Part shown: piece by piece, positions 22,116 to 29,642 of the stretch
Numbering within the stretch: the stretch's first letter is position 1
Layout of the letters: each line of letters opens with the position of its first letter
Assembly: GCA_013202335.1 (NCBI GenBank)
Contig: JABMQR010000301.1
Span: 1-32,258 of the forward strand
Direction: 5' to 3'
DNA: 32,258 bases
Source of the DNA: Bacteroidota bacterium
GTDB taxonomy: Bacteria > Spirochaetota > Spirochaetia > JABMQR01
Notes under the pieces: generated by a model
The model's database searches: none
What the model was told of the DNA's origin: nothing
What the model saw: the letters and a program-made list of their open reading frames with translations, nothing else
Position numbers and translations under genes: made by a program

Positions 22116-23846
22116 ATGAATACCGGGAAAATAGTCGGAATTAATGGGAATATGGCGACTGTGGAATTTTCAGGAAATATTTCACAAAATGAAGTTGGTT
22201 ATATTATTCTTGGTAATAAGAGACTCAAAGCTGAGGTTATCAGAATAAATGGTAATCAGGCATCTTTGCAGGTTTTTGAAATGACAAACGGCATTGGTGT
22301 TGGTGATTTAGTTGAATTTACCGGGGATCTTCTTAGTGTAGACCTCGGACCAGGACTATTGCGGCAGGTTTACGATGGATTGCAAAATCCACTGCCTGAT
22401 CTGGCTGAAAAATGTGGATTTTTCCTTCAGCGCGGTGTCTATATGAATGCAATACCTGATAAAGAATGGGAATTTACACCTCAGGTTAAAGTGGGTGATA
22501 TTGTTAAACCCGCAAATACTCTTGGGATAGTCCCTGAGGGAATTTTCCAGCACAGAATCATGGTTCCTTTCGGATTTGCTCAGGAAGATTTCACTGTTAA
22601 GAAGATATTACCAAAAGGTTTGTATTCAGCGTACGATGAAATTGCTGTAGTAACAGATCCTCATGGTGTTGATCACTCTGTTACTATGGTATTCAAATGG
22701 CCAATAAAGAAACCTATACAAAATTATGAAGAGAGATTGAAACCTGTTGATCCAATGATCACAAAAATTCGTATTGTTGATACCTTTCTACCGGTTGCAC
22801 TTGGTGGAACCTATTGTATCCCTGGTCCTTTTGGTGCTGGAAAGACTGTATTACAGCAAACAACCAGTAAGAATGCCGAAGTTGATATAGTAATTATTGC
22901 TGCATGCGGAGAACGTGCAGGTGAAGTAGTTGATACGCTTATTGAATTCCCTGAACTGACTGACCCCAGAACCGGAAAATCACTAATGGAAAGAACTATT
23001 ATTATTTGTAATACCAGTTCGATGCCGGTTGCAGCACGTGAGGCGTCAGTCTATACGGCAGTTACTATTGCTGAGTATTATCGTCAAATGGGACTAAATG
23101 TACTGCTCCTTGCAGACTCTACTTCCAGATGGGCACAGGCTATGCGTGAAATGTCAGGCCGTCTGGAAGAGATTCCTGGTGAGGAAGCATTTCCTGCATA
23201 TTTAGAGTCTACTATTGCAAGTTTTTATGAAAGAGCCGGATTAGTACGGTTATATGATGGTTGTACCGGGTCAGTTACTATCGGAGGCACGGTAAGCCCT
23301 GCTGGTGGAAATTTTGAGGAGCCGGTAACACAGGCAACTCTAAAAGTTGTTGGAGCTTTTCACGGATTATCCAGAGAACGATCGAATGCCAGAAAATATC
23401 CTGCTATTCATCCTCTTGAAAGTTGGACTAAATATCCAGGCATTATTGCAACTGAGATGACAGATTTAGCCAGAACCATTTTATTCAGAGGTGAAGAAGT
23501 TAACCAGATGATGAAAGTTGTCGGCGAAGAGGGTACCAGTCTGGATGATTATATTATATTCCAGAAATCTGAATTTCTTGACAGTGTATATATTCAACAG
23601 GACCAATTTGATCCCATTGACGGTTCTGTATCTATTGAACGTCAAAAATATATATTTAATGTGATTTACCAAATACTTGAAGGTAAGTTTTTACTCTCGA
23701 CGAAACAGGAAGCAAGATCCTTTTTCAATCAACTAAGGCAAAAATTTCTGGATTGGAACAGTTCTGTATGGGAATCCGATGCGTTTGCGCAGATTGAGGA
23801 ATCTCTGTTGAGTAAAGTACAGGCAAAATTTAAGATAGAAAAATAG
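22116..23846 (+). CDS. atpA: V-type ATPase catalytic subunit A
   Basis: A 576-aa catalytic subunit. The P-loop G-P-F-G-A-G-K-T-V (237-245) is the A-type form with K243. The 'non-homologous' insertion typical of V/A-type A subunits (about 110-180) is present and distinguishes it from F-type beta. G-E-R-A-G-E (about 270-275) carries the catalytic Glu region, and D-S-T-S-R-W-A (about 334-340) follows. GGAG precedes the ATG. The following 71-nt spacer contains a long hairpin. Confidence 0.96.
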   Translation: MNTGKIVGINGNMATVEFSGNISQNEVGYIILGNKRLKAEVIRINGNQASLQVFEMTNGIGVGDLVEFTGDLLSVDLGPGLLRQVYDGLQNPLPDLAEKCGFFLQRGVYMNAIPDKEWEFTPQVKVGDIVKPANTLGIVPEGIFQHRIMVPFGFAQEDFTVKKILPKGLYSAYDEIAVVTDPHGVDHSVTMVFKWPIKKPIQNYEERLKPVDPMITKIRIVDTFLPVALGGTYCIPGPFGAGKTVLQQTTSKNAEVDIVIIAACGERAGEVVDTLIEFPELTDPRTGKSLMERTIIICNTSSMPVAAREASVYTAVTIAEYYRQMGLNVLLLADSTSRWAQAMREMSGRLEEIPGEEAFPAYLESTIASFYERAGLVRLYDGCTGSVTIGGTVSPAGGNFEEPVTQATLKVVGAFHGLSRERSNARKYPAIHPLESWTKYPGIIATEMTDLARTILFRGEEVNQMMKVVGEEGTSLDDYIIFQKSEFLDSVYIQQDQFDPIDGSVSIERQKYIFNVIYQILEGKFLLSTKQEARSFFNQLRQKFLDWNSSVWESDAFAQIEESLLSKVQAKFKIEK

Positions 23847-23853
23847 ATACTTG

Positions 23854-23890
23854 AGACAATTACAAATATCGATGATTTTTGTAATTGTCT
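23854..23890 (+). terminator. Intercistronic stem-loop between atpA and atpB
   Basis: A perfect 13-bp stem (AGACAATTACAAA, 23854-23866, with TTTGTAATTGTCT, 23878-23890) has an 11-nt loop and is followed by three more T residues. The stem is AT-rich, and the next gene must still be transcribed, so it is more likely an attenuator, RNA-processing or stability element than a full terminator. Confidence 0.55.
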
Positions 23891-23917
23891 TTTGAGAAGA
23901 CTGACAGGCGGTTAGGT

Positions 23918-25228
23918 ATGCAGAAAGTTTATACAAGAATTGAATCCATCTCAGGAAATGTTATTACAGTTCGTGCCGATGGAGTTAAAAACGGGGATCT
24001 TGCTATGGTTTCATCCAAGCAGGGTTCCTCACTCGCAAATATTATTCGATTAAAAGGTGATATCGTATCACTTCAGGTTTTTGCCGGAGGTCGTGGAATA
24101 TCAACAGGTGATGAAGTACGTTTCCTGAATCAACCTATGAAAATTTCTTTCACTGATAATCTTATGGGAAGAATATTTGATGGAAGTGGTAATCCCAGAG
24201 ATTTCGGACCCATACTTGATGAAAATATGATTGAGATTGGAGGACCTTCGGTAAATCCGGCAAAGAGAATTGTTCCTAAGAATATGATCAGAACCGGTAT
24301 TCCTATGATTGATGTATTTAATACACTTGTAGAATCACAAAAACTTCCTATTTTCTCAGTTTCTGGTGAACCTTATAATGAACTGTTGGCAAGAATTGCC
24401 ATGCAGGCGGAAGTTGATTTGATTATCTTAGGCGGAATGGGATTAAAGTATGACGATTATCTCTACTTCAAGGAAGAATTGGAATTAAGCGGTGCTATGA
24501 ACCGTGCAATCTTTTTTGTCCATACAGCTTCGGATCCAACAGTTGAATGTCTTCTTGTACCTGATATTTCACTTGCTGTAGCAGAACAGTTTGCACTTCA
24601 AGGGAAAAAAGTACTGGTTCTTCTTACTGATATGACTAACTTTGCGGATTCCCTGAAAGAGATTGCGATAACTATGGATCAGGTTCCTTCTAATCGTGGA
24701 TATCCGGGAGATTTGTACAGCTCTCTTGCCTCCAGATATGAAAAAGCGGTAGATTTTGAGGGTTCAGGTTCTGTTACAATACTTGCAGTTACCACAATGC
24801 CAGGAGATGATGTTACACACCCTGTACCTGATAACACAGGGTATATTACCGAAGGACAATATTATCTTAAAAATGGAAGAATTGAACCGTTTGGTTCACT
24901 TTCAAGATTGAAACAGCAGGTGAACAAATCTACCAGAGATGATCACCGTTCATTAATGGATGGAATGATAAAATTATATTCATCTTTTAAGGAATCACTT
25001 GAGAAAAAATCAATGGGATTTCAAATGTCTGATTGGGATGATAAACTCCTAAAATTTGGTGAAAAATTTGAACAGGGAATGATGGATTTATCAGTTAATA
25101 TTCCATTAGAGCAAGCTCTTGATTTAGGATGGCAGATACTTTCAGAATGTTTTGCTCCTGAAGAAACAGGATTAAAGACAGATTTAGTTATGAAATACTG
25201 GCCGGGGTTAAATAAAGAGGATAAGTAA
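23918..25228 (+). CDS. atpB: V-type ATPase regulatory subunit B
   Basis: A 436-aa subunit that alternates with A in the headpiece and has no functional P-loop: where A has G-x-x-x-x-G-K-T this protein reads [10 protein letters not shown] (about 143-152). The pattern [13 protein letters not shown] (about 309-321) is characteristic of V/A-type B subunits. The ATG at 23918 fits the usual N-terminus; the open frame starts earlier, inside the hairpin spacer, but that part is not conserved-type sequence. Its stop overlaps the next start by one base (TAATG). Confidence 0.95.
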   Translation: MQKVYTRIESISGNVITVRADGVKNGDLAMVSSKQGSSLANIIRLKGDIVSLQVFAGGRGISTGDEVRFLNQPMKISFTDNLMGRIFDGSGNPRDFGPILDENMIEIGGPSVNPAKRIVPKNMIRTGIPMIDVFNTLVESQKLPIFSVSGEPYNELLARIAMQAEVDLIILGGMGLKYDDYLYFKEELELSGAMNRAIFFVHTASDPTVECLLVPDISLAVAEQFALQGKKVLVLLTDMTNFADSLKEIAITMDQVPSNRGYPGDLYSSLASRYEKAVDFEGSGSVTILAVTTMPGDDVTHPVPDNTGYITEGQYYLKNGRIEPFGSLSRLKQQVNKSTRDDHRSLMDGMIKLYSSFKESLEKKSMGFQMSDWDDKLLKFGEKFEQGMMDLSVNIPLEQALDLGWQILSECFAPEETGLKTDLVMKYWPGLNKEDK

Positions 25229-25842
25229 TGCCAACGGTAAAACTGACTAAGAATGAGTTAAAGAAACAAAAAGATCAACTAAAGAGATTTACTCGTTATC
25301 TTCCTACTTTGCTTTTGAAAAAGCAGCAGTTACAAATGGTAATACAGAGTGTTTCTAAAAAAGCAAAAGAACTTCGTCTTAAGAAAGAAAACTATTATCA
25401 GCAGATTTCTGAATGGATTGATGTATTTGGTGAGAACTCATTACTTGAAAAAAATGAAAAACTTGAAACTTTGATTGTTGTTGATGAAATAAATCGTCAT
25501 CAAGGGAATATTGCCGGAGTAAATATTCCTGTTTACGATGGATTAAAATTCAGGAACGTTCCTTATAATCTCATTAAAACCCCATTATGGATTGATGCTG
25601 CAATTGAGGCTTTAAAAAATATAGCTGAACTGGATGCAGAGGTTGATATTCTTGAGAGACAAATAGTGTTGTTGGATCATGAATTGCGTATTACTGCACA
25701 ACGGGTTAACTTATTTGAGAAAGTTAAAATACCTGAAACGAAAGAGCAAATACGGAAAATACGTATTTATCTGGGTGATCAGCAGACTGCAGCAGTAGTT
25801 AGAGGTAAAATAGCTAAAATCAAACTGGATAAGGTATCGTAA
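25228..25842 (+). CDS. atpD: V-type ATPase subunit D (central shaft)
   Basis: A 204-aa protein, the rotor shaft analogous to F-type gamma. It has the usual D-subunit design: a basic N-terminal helix (about 1-60, K-L-T-K-N-E-L at 5-11 is a family-type start), a central globular part, and a C-terminal antiparallel helix rich in R/K/E (about 145-190). It is coupled by a 1-nt overlap to atpB and is 1 nt from atpI. Confidence 0.92.
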   Translation: MPTVKLTKNELKKQKDQLKRFTRYLPTLLLKKQQLQMVIQSVSKKAKELRLKKENYYQQISEWIDVFGENSLLEKNEKLETLIVVDEINRHQGNIAGVNIPVYDGLKFRNVPYNLIKTPLWIDAAIEALKNIAELDAEVDILERQIVLLDHELRITAQRVNLFEKVKIPETKEQIRKIRIYLGDQQTAAVVRGKIAKIKLDKVS

Positions 25843-25843
25843 T

Positions 25844-27724
25844 ATGATAGAGAAAATGAAAAAGGTTTCTGTTTTAGTAAAAAACAATGAACTAATACCT
25901 TCTCTTGCTATTTTAAGAAAAGCGGGTGTGTTACATATTTCTGAATCTGGATCAAAGCGATCTGAAGAGATTGAACGTGATGAGCAGCTGTTGGCTCTGT
26001 TTCATAAAGTTGTTTCAGCGATTGAACAGGAATCCAACAAAAAAAACAAACCATCAGAAACTTCCGGAAATGAATTTAAGAAAAGAAGTGACTCCTTGCA
26101 TGCTGTTATTTCACATTGTCGAGAACTTGATACGCTTTTAATTGAAAAGGGCGAAAAGAAAGATTATATACAGGAATTAAACACTTTTGTTGAAAGACTT
26201 TCATTCTGGGGGAATTTTCAACCTGATGATATAAAATATTTACAGAGTTGTGGTATTAAAATTCTTCCTGCTGAGGTTCCTCTAAAATCATTAGGCTTAT
26301 TAGGAGATGAATTTCCTTATATCTCAATTAAAAACAGTAAAAAACTTGCGTATATTGTTTTACTTGATGTCAGAGAGAATAATTTACCGGAGTTTGTAAA
26401 AATACTAAAACATAATGGAATGAGTCTTGATGATATTCAGCATAAAATTTTACTAAATAATAAGTGTATAAAACGTATTAACGCCATAATTGCTGAAGAA
26501 AACAAAAATTTACTTGTTTATAAAGATGTAAAGAGTATTATTGAATCAGAACACCAGTTAAAAACTGTTCAGGAAAATATGGGTTGTGATGGACCTGTTT
26601 CCTGGGTAACAGGGTATATTCCTGAAAATTCTGTTGCAGCATTCAGAAATACCTCTGTTGAGAATTCCTGGGGACTGCTAATTGAAACTCCTTCAGATGA
26701 TGATACTGTTCCAACGAAACTTAAAAATAATTGGTTGGTACGCATGATTCAACCTGTTTTTAACTTATTGGGAACTATTCCAGGCTACAGGGAATATGAT
26801 ATCAGTATGTTTTTTCTCATGTTCTTTGCTGTTTTTTGTGCAATGATTATTGGGGATGCAGGGTATGGAGTAATTTTTCTTGCAGGTGCAGTTGCTCTTA
26901 ATATTAAAACAAAAAAAGCTGGTGAACTGGTTAGATTAATATATGTATTAAGTATAAGTACTATTCTCTGGGGAGCTGTTACAGGAACCTGGTTTGGAAG
27001 TGGTACGATTGTTAGTATGCCTTTTTTCAAACAATTTGTAATACCTGGAATATCCTCATTTCCGAAATTATTTGATATTACCTCTCAAAATGCTGCTGAA
27101 TTTGTAATGTATATTTGTTTTATCTTAGGTATTATTCAGTTAAGTCTGGCTTGTATCATCAATTTCATCAGGCAATTACCAATGTTGAAATCTATAGCTC
27201 AAATCGGTTGGTTATCACTTTTAATCGGTTTGTATACCTTAACATTGAAACTGGTATTGAATAAGGATTTTCCATCGTGGGGTATCTACGCAATACTTGG
27301 TGGGTTGGCTGTAATTGTTATTTTTGGTGAGCAGAGCAAGTCAAAAAATTTCATGAGCGGATTGTTGAAGGGATTCTCAGGATTGTTTACGACATTTCTG
27401 GATTCAATAAGTGCTTTTTCAAATATTATATCGTATATAAGATTATTTGCTGTTGGCATGTCTTCTGTGGCTATTGCGTCAAGCTTTAATACAATAGCTT
27501 CAAGTTTCCCGGGTGGAATTGCGATTGTCGGAGCTATATTAATTCTGTTAATTGGACATGGTTTAAATATTGCTATGGGATTGTTGTCCGTAATTGTTCA
27601 TGGTGTACGACTGAATATGCTTGAATTTTCCGGACAAATGGGTATGGAGTGGTCAGGAACTGCTTATAACCCGTTGAATGAGTATAAAAGCAGCTATTTT
27701 GCTGATTTTTATGATAGAACTTAA
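25844..27724 (+). CDS. atpI: V-type ATPase membrane subunit I (a-type)
   Basis: A 626-aa stator subunit. Residues 1 to about 310 form the cytosolic arm; hydrophobic segments begin near residue 322 and about seven or eight follow to the C-terminus. The ion-channel arginine lies in S-Y-I-R-L-F-A-V-G, R533. G-D-A-G-Y-G (about 338-343) is a conserved subunit I motif. Its C-terminus ends in the cytosol with Y-N-P-L-N-E-Y-K-S-S-Y-F, as in this family. The 53-nt spacer before atpK contains a stem-loop. Confidence 0.95.
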   Translation: MIEKMKKVSVLVKNNELIPSLAILRKAGVLHISESGSKRSEEIERDEQLLALFHKVVSAIEQESNKKNKPSETSGNEFKKRSDSLHAVISHCRELDTLLIEKGEKKDYIQELNTFVERLSFWGNFQPDDIKYLQSCGIKILPAEVPLKSLGLLGDEFPYISIKNSKKLAYIVLLDVRENNLPEFVKILKHNGMSLDDIQHKILLNNKCIKRINAIIAEENKNLLVYKDVKSIIESEHQLKTVQENMGCDGPVSWVTGYIPENSVAAFRNTSVENSWGLLIETPSDDDTVPTKLKNNWLVRMIQPVFNLLGTIPGYREYDISMFFLMFFAVFCAMIIGDAGYGVIFLAGAVALNIKTKKAGELVRLIYVLSISTILWGAVTGTWFGSGTIVSMPFFKQFVIPGISSFPKLFDITSQNAAEFVMYICFILGIIQLSLACIINFIRQLPMLKSIAQIGWLSLLIGLYTLTLKLVLNKDFPSWGIYAILGGLAVIVIFGEQSKSKNFMSGLLKGFSGLFTTFLDSISAFSNIISYIRLFAVGMSSVAIASSFNTIASSFPGGIAIVGAILILLIGHGLNIAMGLLSVIVHGVRLNMLEFSGQMGMEWSGTAYNPLNEYKSSYFADFYDRT

Positions 27725-27725
27725 A

Positions 27726-27752
27726 CAGTTTAATAAATAATATATTAAACTG
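27726..27752 (+). promoter_or_regulatory. Intercistronic stem-loop before atpK
   Basis: CAGTTTAAT (27726-27734) pairs with ATTAAACTG (27744-27752) over a 9-nt loop. No T run follows. It lies just upstream of the strong ribosome-binding site AAGGAG (27766-27771) of atpK and may protect the atpK message or raise its translation; this is inference. Confidence 0.45.
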
Positions 27753-27777
27753 CTTAATATATGCTAAGGAGAGATTT

Positions 27778-28215
27778 ATGGATATTGGATTATTAGGTCC
27801 GGCAGCTGCTTTATGTCTTGCAGCGTTTGGCTCAGCGTTAGGTACCGGTACTGCGGCATCTGCATCAGTCGGTGTTTGGAAGAAATGTTATGCTAATAAT
27901 AAGACAGCACCATTCATGCTGGTTGCTTTTTCAGGAGTAGCGTTAACTCAGACTATTTATGGGTTTTTGCTTATGCAGTTTATTAACGATGCTGTTACAG
28001 CTCCTTCTCTGATTAGGCTGGGTGCCGGAGTATTTGGCGGATTGGCTATTGGAGCTTCTGCTGCTATGCAGGGGAAAGCTGCTGCTGGTGCTGCTGATGC
28101 ACTTGGTGAAACAGGAAAGGGTACTGCCAACTATCTTATAGTTATTGGTATTGTTGAGACTGTAGCACTCTTTGTAATGGTATTCCTGCTGTTATTACTG
28201 AATGCAAACTCATAG
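27778..28215 (+). CDS. atpK: V-type ATPase rotor-ring subunit K, predicted Na+-binding
   Basis: A 145-aa proteolipid with four membrane helices made of two similar hairpins. The ligands of the Na+ site of E. hirae NtpK (Thr64, Gln65, Gln110, Glu139, plus Tyr68) all have counterparts: L-T-Q-T-I-Y gives T57, Q58 and Y61; A-A-M-Q-G-K gives Q98; I-V-E-T-V gives E127. The first hairpin lacks an acidic residue, so each subunit binds one ion, as in other duplicated K subunits. It is the last operon gene, with a strong AAGGAG ribosome-binding site suited to the high copy number of the ring. Confidence 0.95.
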   Translation: MDIGLLGPAAALCLAAFGSALGTGTAASASVGVWKKCYANNKTAPFMLVAFSGVALTQTIYGFLLMQFINDAVTAPSLIRLGAGVFGGLAIGASAAMQGKAAAGAADALGETGKGTANYLIVIGIVETVALFVMVFLLLLLNANS

Positions 28216-28291
28216 AGTATAGTTTCAGGACTTTTACATTGTCAGAAAATTATGACTAATCTTATAGTACAGGAATGATTAATCTTTATAA

Positions 28292-28453
28292 AGTGACCTG
28301 AAGATGGTGGGTTTTATGAATGTTAAACCAATTTCAGTAAAGGATTTAATCGAACAAAAAACTTTTTCCTGTTTTTTGGGTAAAAATTATTGGGATAATT
28401 CTTTTCTACCTATTAATTTTCAGCTATTACGATCCCGCCGGCTTCAGGTCACT
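28292..28453. mobile_element. Candidate MITE / IS remnant with inverted ends
   Basis: AGTGACCTGAAG (28292-28303) and its exact reverse complement (28442-28453) form 12-bp inverted ends; the next eight bases inward also pair imperfectly. The octamer AATCTTTA occurs 3 bases before the left end (28281-28288) and 4 bases after the right end (28458-28465), a possible but not flush target duplication. Inside, a 47-codon frame (28316-28459) with a GGTGG upstream starts M-N-V-K-P-I-S-V-K-D-L-I and runs out through the right end; I do not recognise it. The region could also be a structured RNA. Confidence 0.5.
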
Positions 28454-28478
28454 GTATAATCTTTAATGTAGTAAAAGG

Positions 28479-28508
28479 TTGTATTCTTTTTTGAATTCTA
28501 AATATATA
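28479..28508 (+). promoter_or_regulatory. Possible ispG-uvrA promoter
   Basis: TTGTAT (28479-28484) and TATATA (28503-28508) are 18 bases apart, about 65 nt before the likely ispG start. The region is AT-rich, so chance matches are easy. Confidence 0.3.
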
Positions 28509-28574
28509 AACAAATGTTTACATGTTTGAGTGAAAAAGATACAACCATTTTCTCGTTTGTGGTATATTTTTAAA

Positions 28575-29642
28575 ATGGAAAGAAAAATAACAAAAAAAGT
28601 TATGGTAGGAAATGTACCAATTGGTTCTGGAAATCCTATTTCTATACAAACCATGTGGGATAAACCTATTCGTGCTTATAAAAAAGAGTTATTGGATGAA
28701 ATTACAGATTTACATACTTTAGGGTGTGATATAATTCGTTTTTCAGCACAATCAGAATCTGACATTGATATTCTTGGAAAACTGGTACGTAAATCCCCTA
28801 TGCCGGTTGTTGCTGATATACATTTTGATTATAAACTGGCCTTGAAATCTATAGAAGCTGGAGTTCATAAAATACGGATTAATCCTGGTAATATAGGAGC
28901 AGACTGGAAGGTTCGTGAAATTATTCATGCTGCAGCCGATTATAATTGTGCTATCAGAATTGGACTTAATGGAGGATCTTTACCATTAAAACTGAGAAAC
29001 AATAAAAACCGGCCTGAAGCAATGATTTTTCTTGTTGAAGATTATATTAATTTATTCCTTTCAGAGTCTTATGAAAATATTATTGTTTCACTAAAAGACT
29101 CTGATCATGAAACCACCTATAATGTAAATAAACAATTCTCTAATAAATTCAACTACCCACTTCATCTAGGTGTAACGGAAGCCGGACCTGTTATACCATC
29201 TGTTGCAAGAAGCGCTTTTACTCTCGGCAGACTGCTGAATGAAGGAATTGGTGATACTATACGCGTTTCTATTACTGGTCCCCTTAAAGATGAGATTCAT
29301 GCTGCAAAAGAAATTCTCAAGATGCTGAATCTTCATAATTCAGGAATTCAGCTTATTTCCTGTCCAAAGTGCGGAAGGTCAGGTTTTGATACACATTGGT
29401 TTGTTGCTGAAATGCAGGATTATTTTCAAAGTATAACTCAACCTGTTTCAATTGCTGTAATGGGTTGTGCAGTAAATGGACCTGGAGAGGCTTCTCATGC
29501 AGATATGGGAATAACTGGTATTGGTAAAGAAGTATTTATCTTCAGGAAAGGTGAAATTGTAAGGAAAACTACTATCAAAATGTGCAAACAGGAATTCATG
29601 GAAGAACTGCAGAAGGTAATAAATGAAAAAACTAATAATTAG
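28575..29642 (+). CDS. ispG: IspG, 4-hydroxy-3-methylbut-2-enyl diphosphate synthase
   Basis: A 355-aa iron-sulphur enzyme of the MEP isoprenoid pathway, converting MEcPP to HMBPP. The N-terminal TIM barrel has S-I-Q-T-M (23-27) and D-I-H-F-D-Y (81-86). The 4Fe-4S ligands are C263 and C266 (S-C-P-K-C-G), C298 and E305 (M-G-C-A-V-N-G-P-G-E). The ATG at 28575 gives the usual N-terminus; an in-frame GTG at 28530 would add 15 residues. Neither has a clear ribosome-binding site. It overlaps uvrA by 20 nt, so the two are coupled. The short length is the bacterial two-domain form. Confidence 0.94.
   Translation: MERKITKKVMVGNVPIGSGNPISIQTMWDKPIRAYKKELLDEITDLHTLGCDIIRFSAQSESDIDILGKLVRKSPMPVVADIHFDYKLALKSIEAGVHKIRINPGNIGADWKVREIIHAAADYNCAIRIGLNGGSLPLKLRNNKNRPEAMIFLVEDYINLFLSESYENIIVSLKDSDHETTYNVNKQFSNKFNYPLHLGVTEAGPVIPSVARSAFTLGRLLNEGIGDTIRVSITGPLKDEIHAAKEILKMLNLHNSGIQLISCPKCGRSGFDTHWFVAEMQDYFQSITQPVSIAVMGCAVNGPGEASHADMGITGIGKEVFIFRKGEIVRKTTIKMCKQEFMEELQKVINEKTNN

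Noticed and set aside
28316..28459. 47-codon frame as a real gene
   Set aside because: It has a passable ribosome-binding site but runs out through the inverted end of the candidate element and resembles nothing I recognise; a relic frame is more likely.
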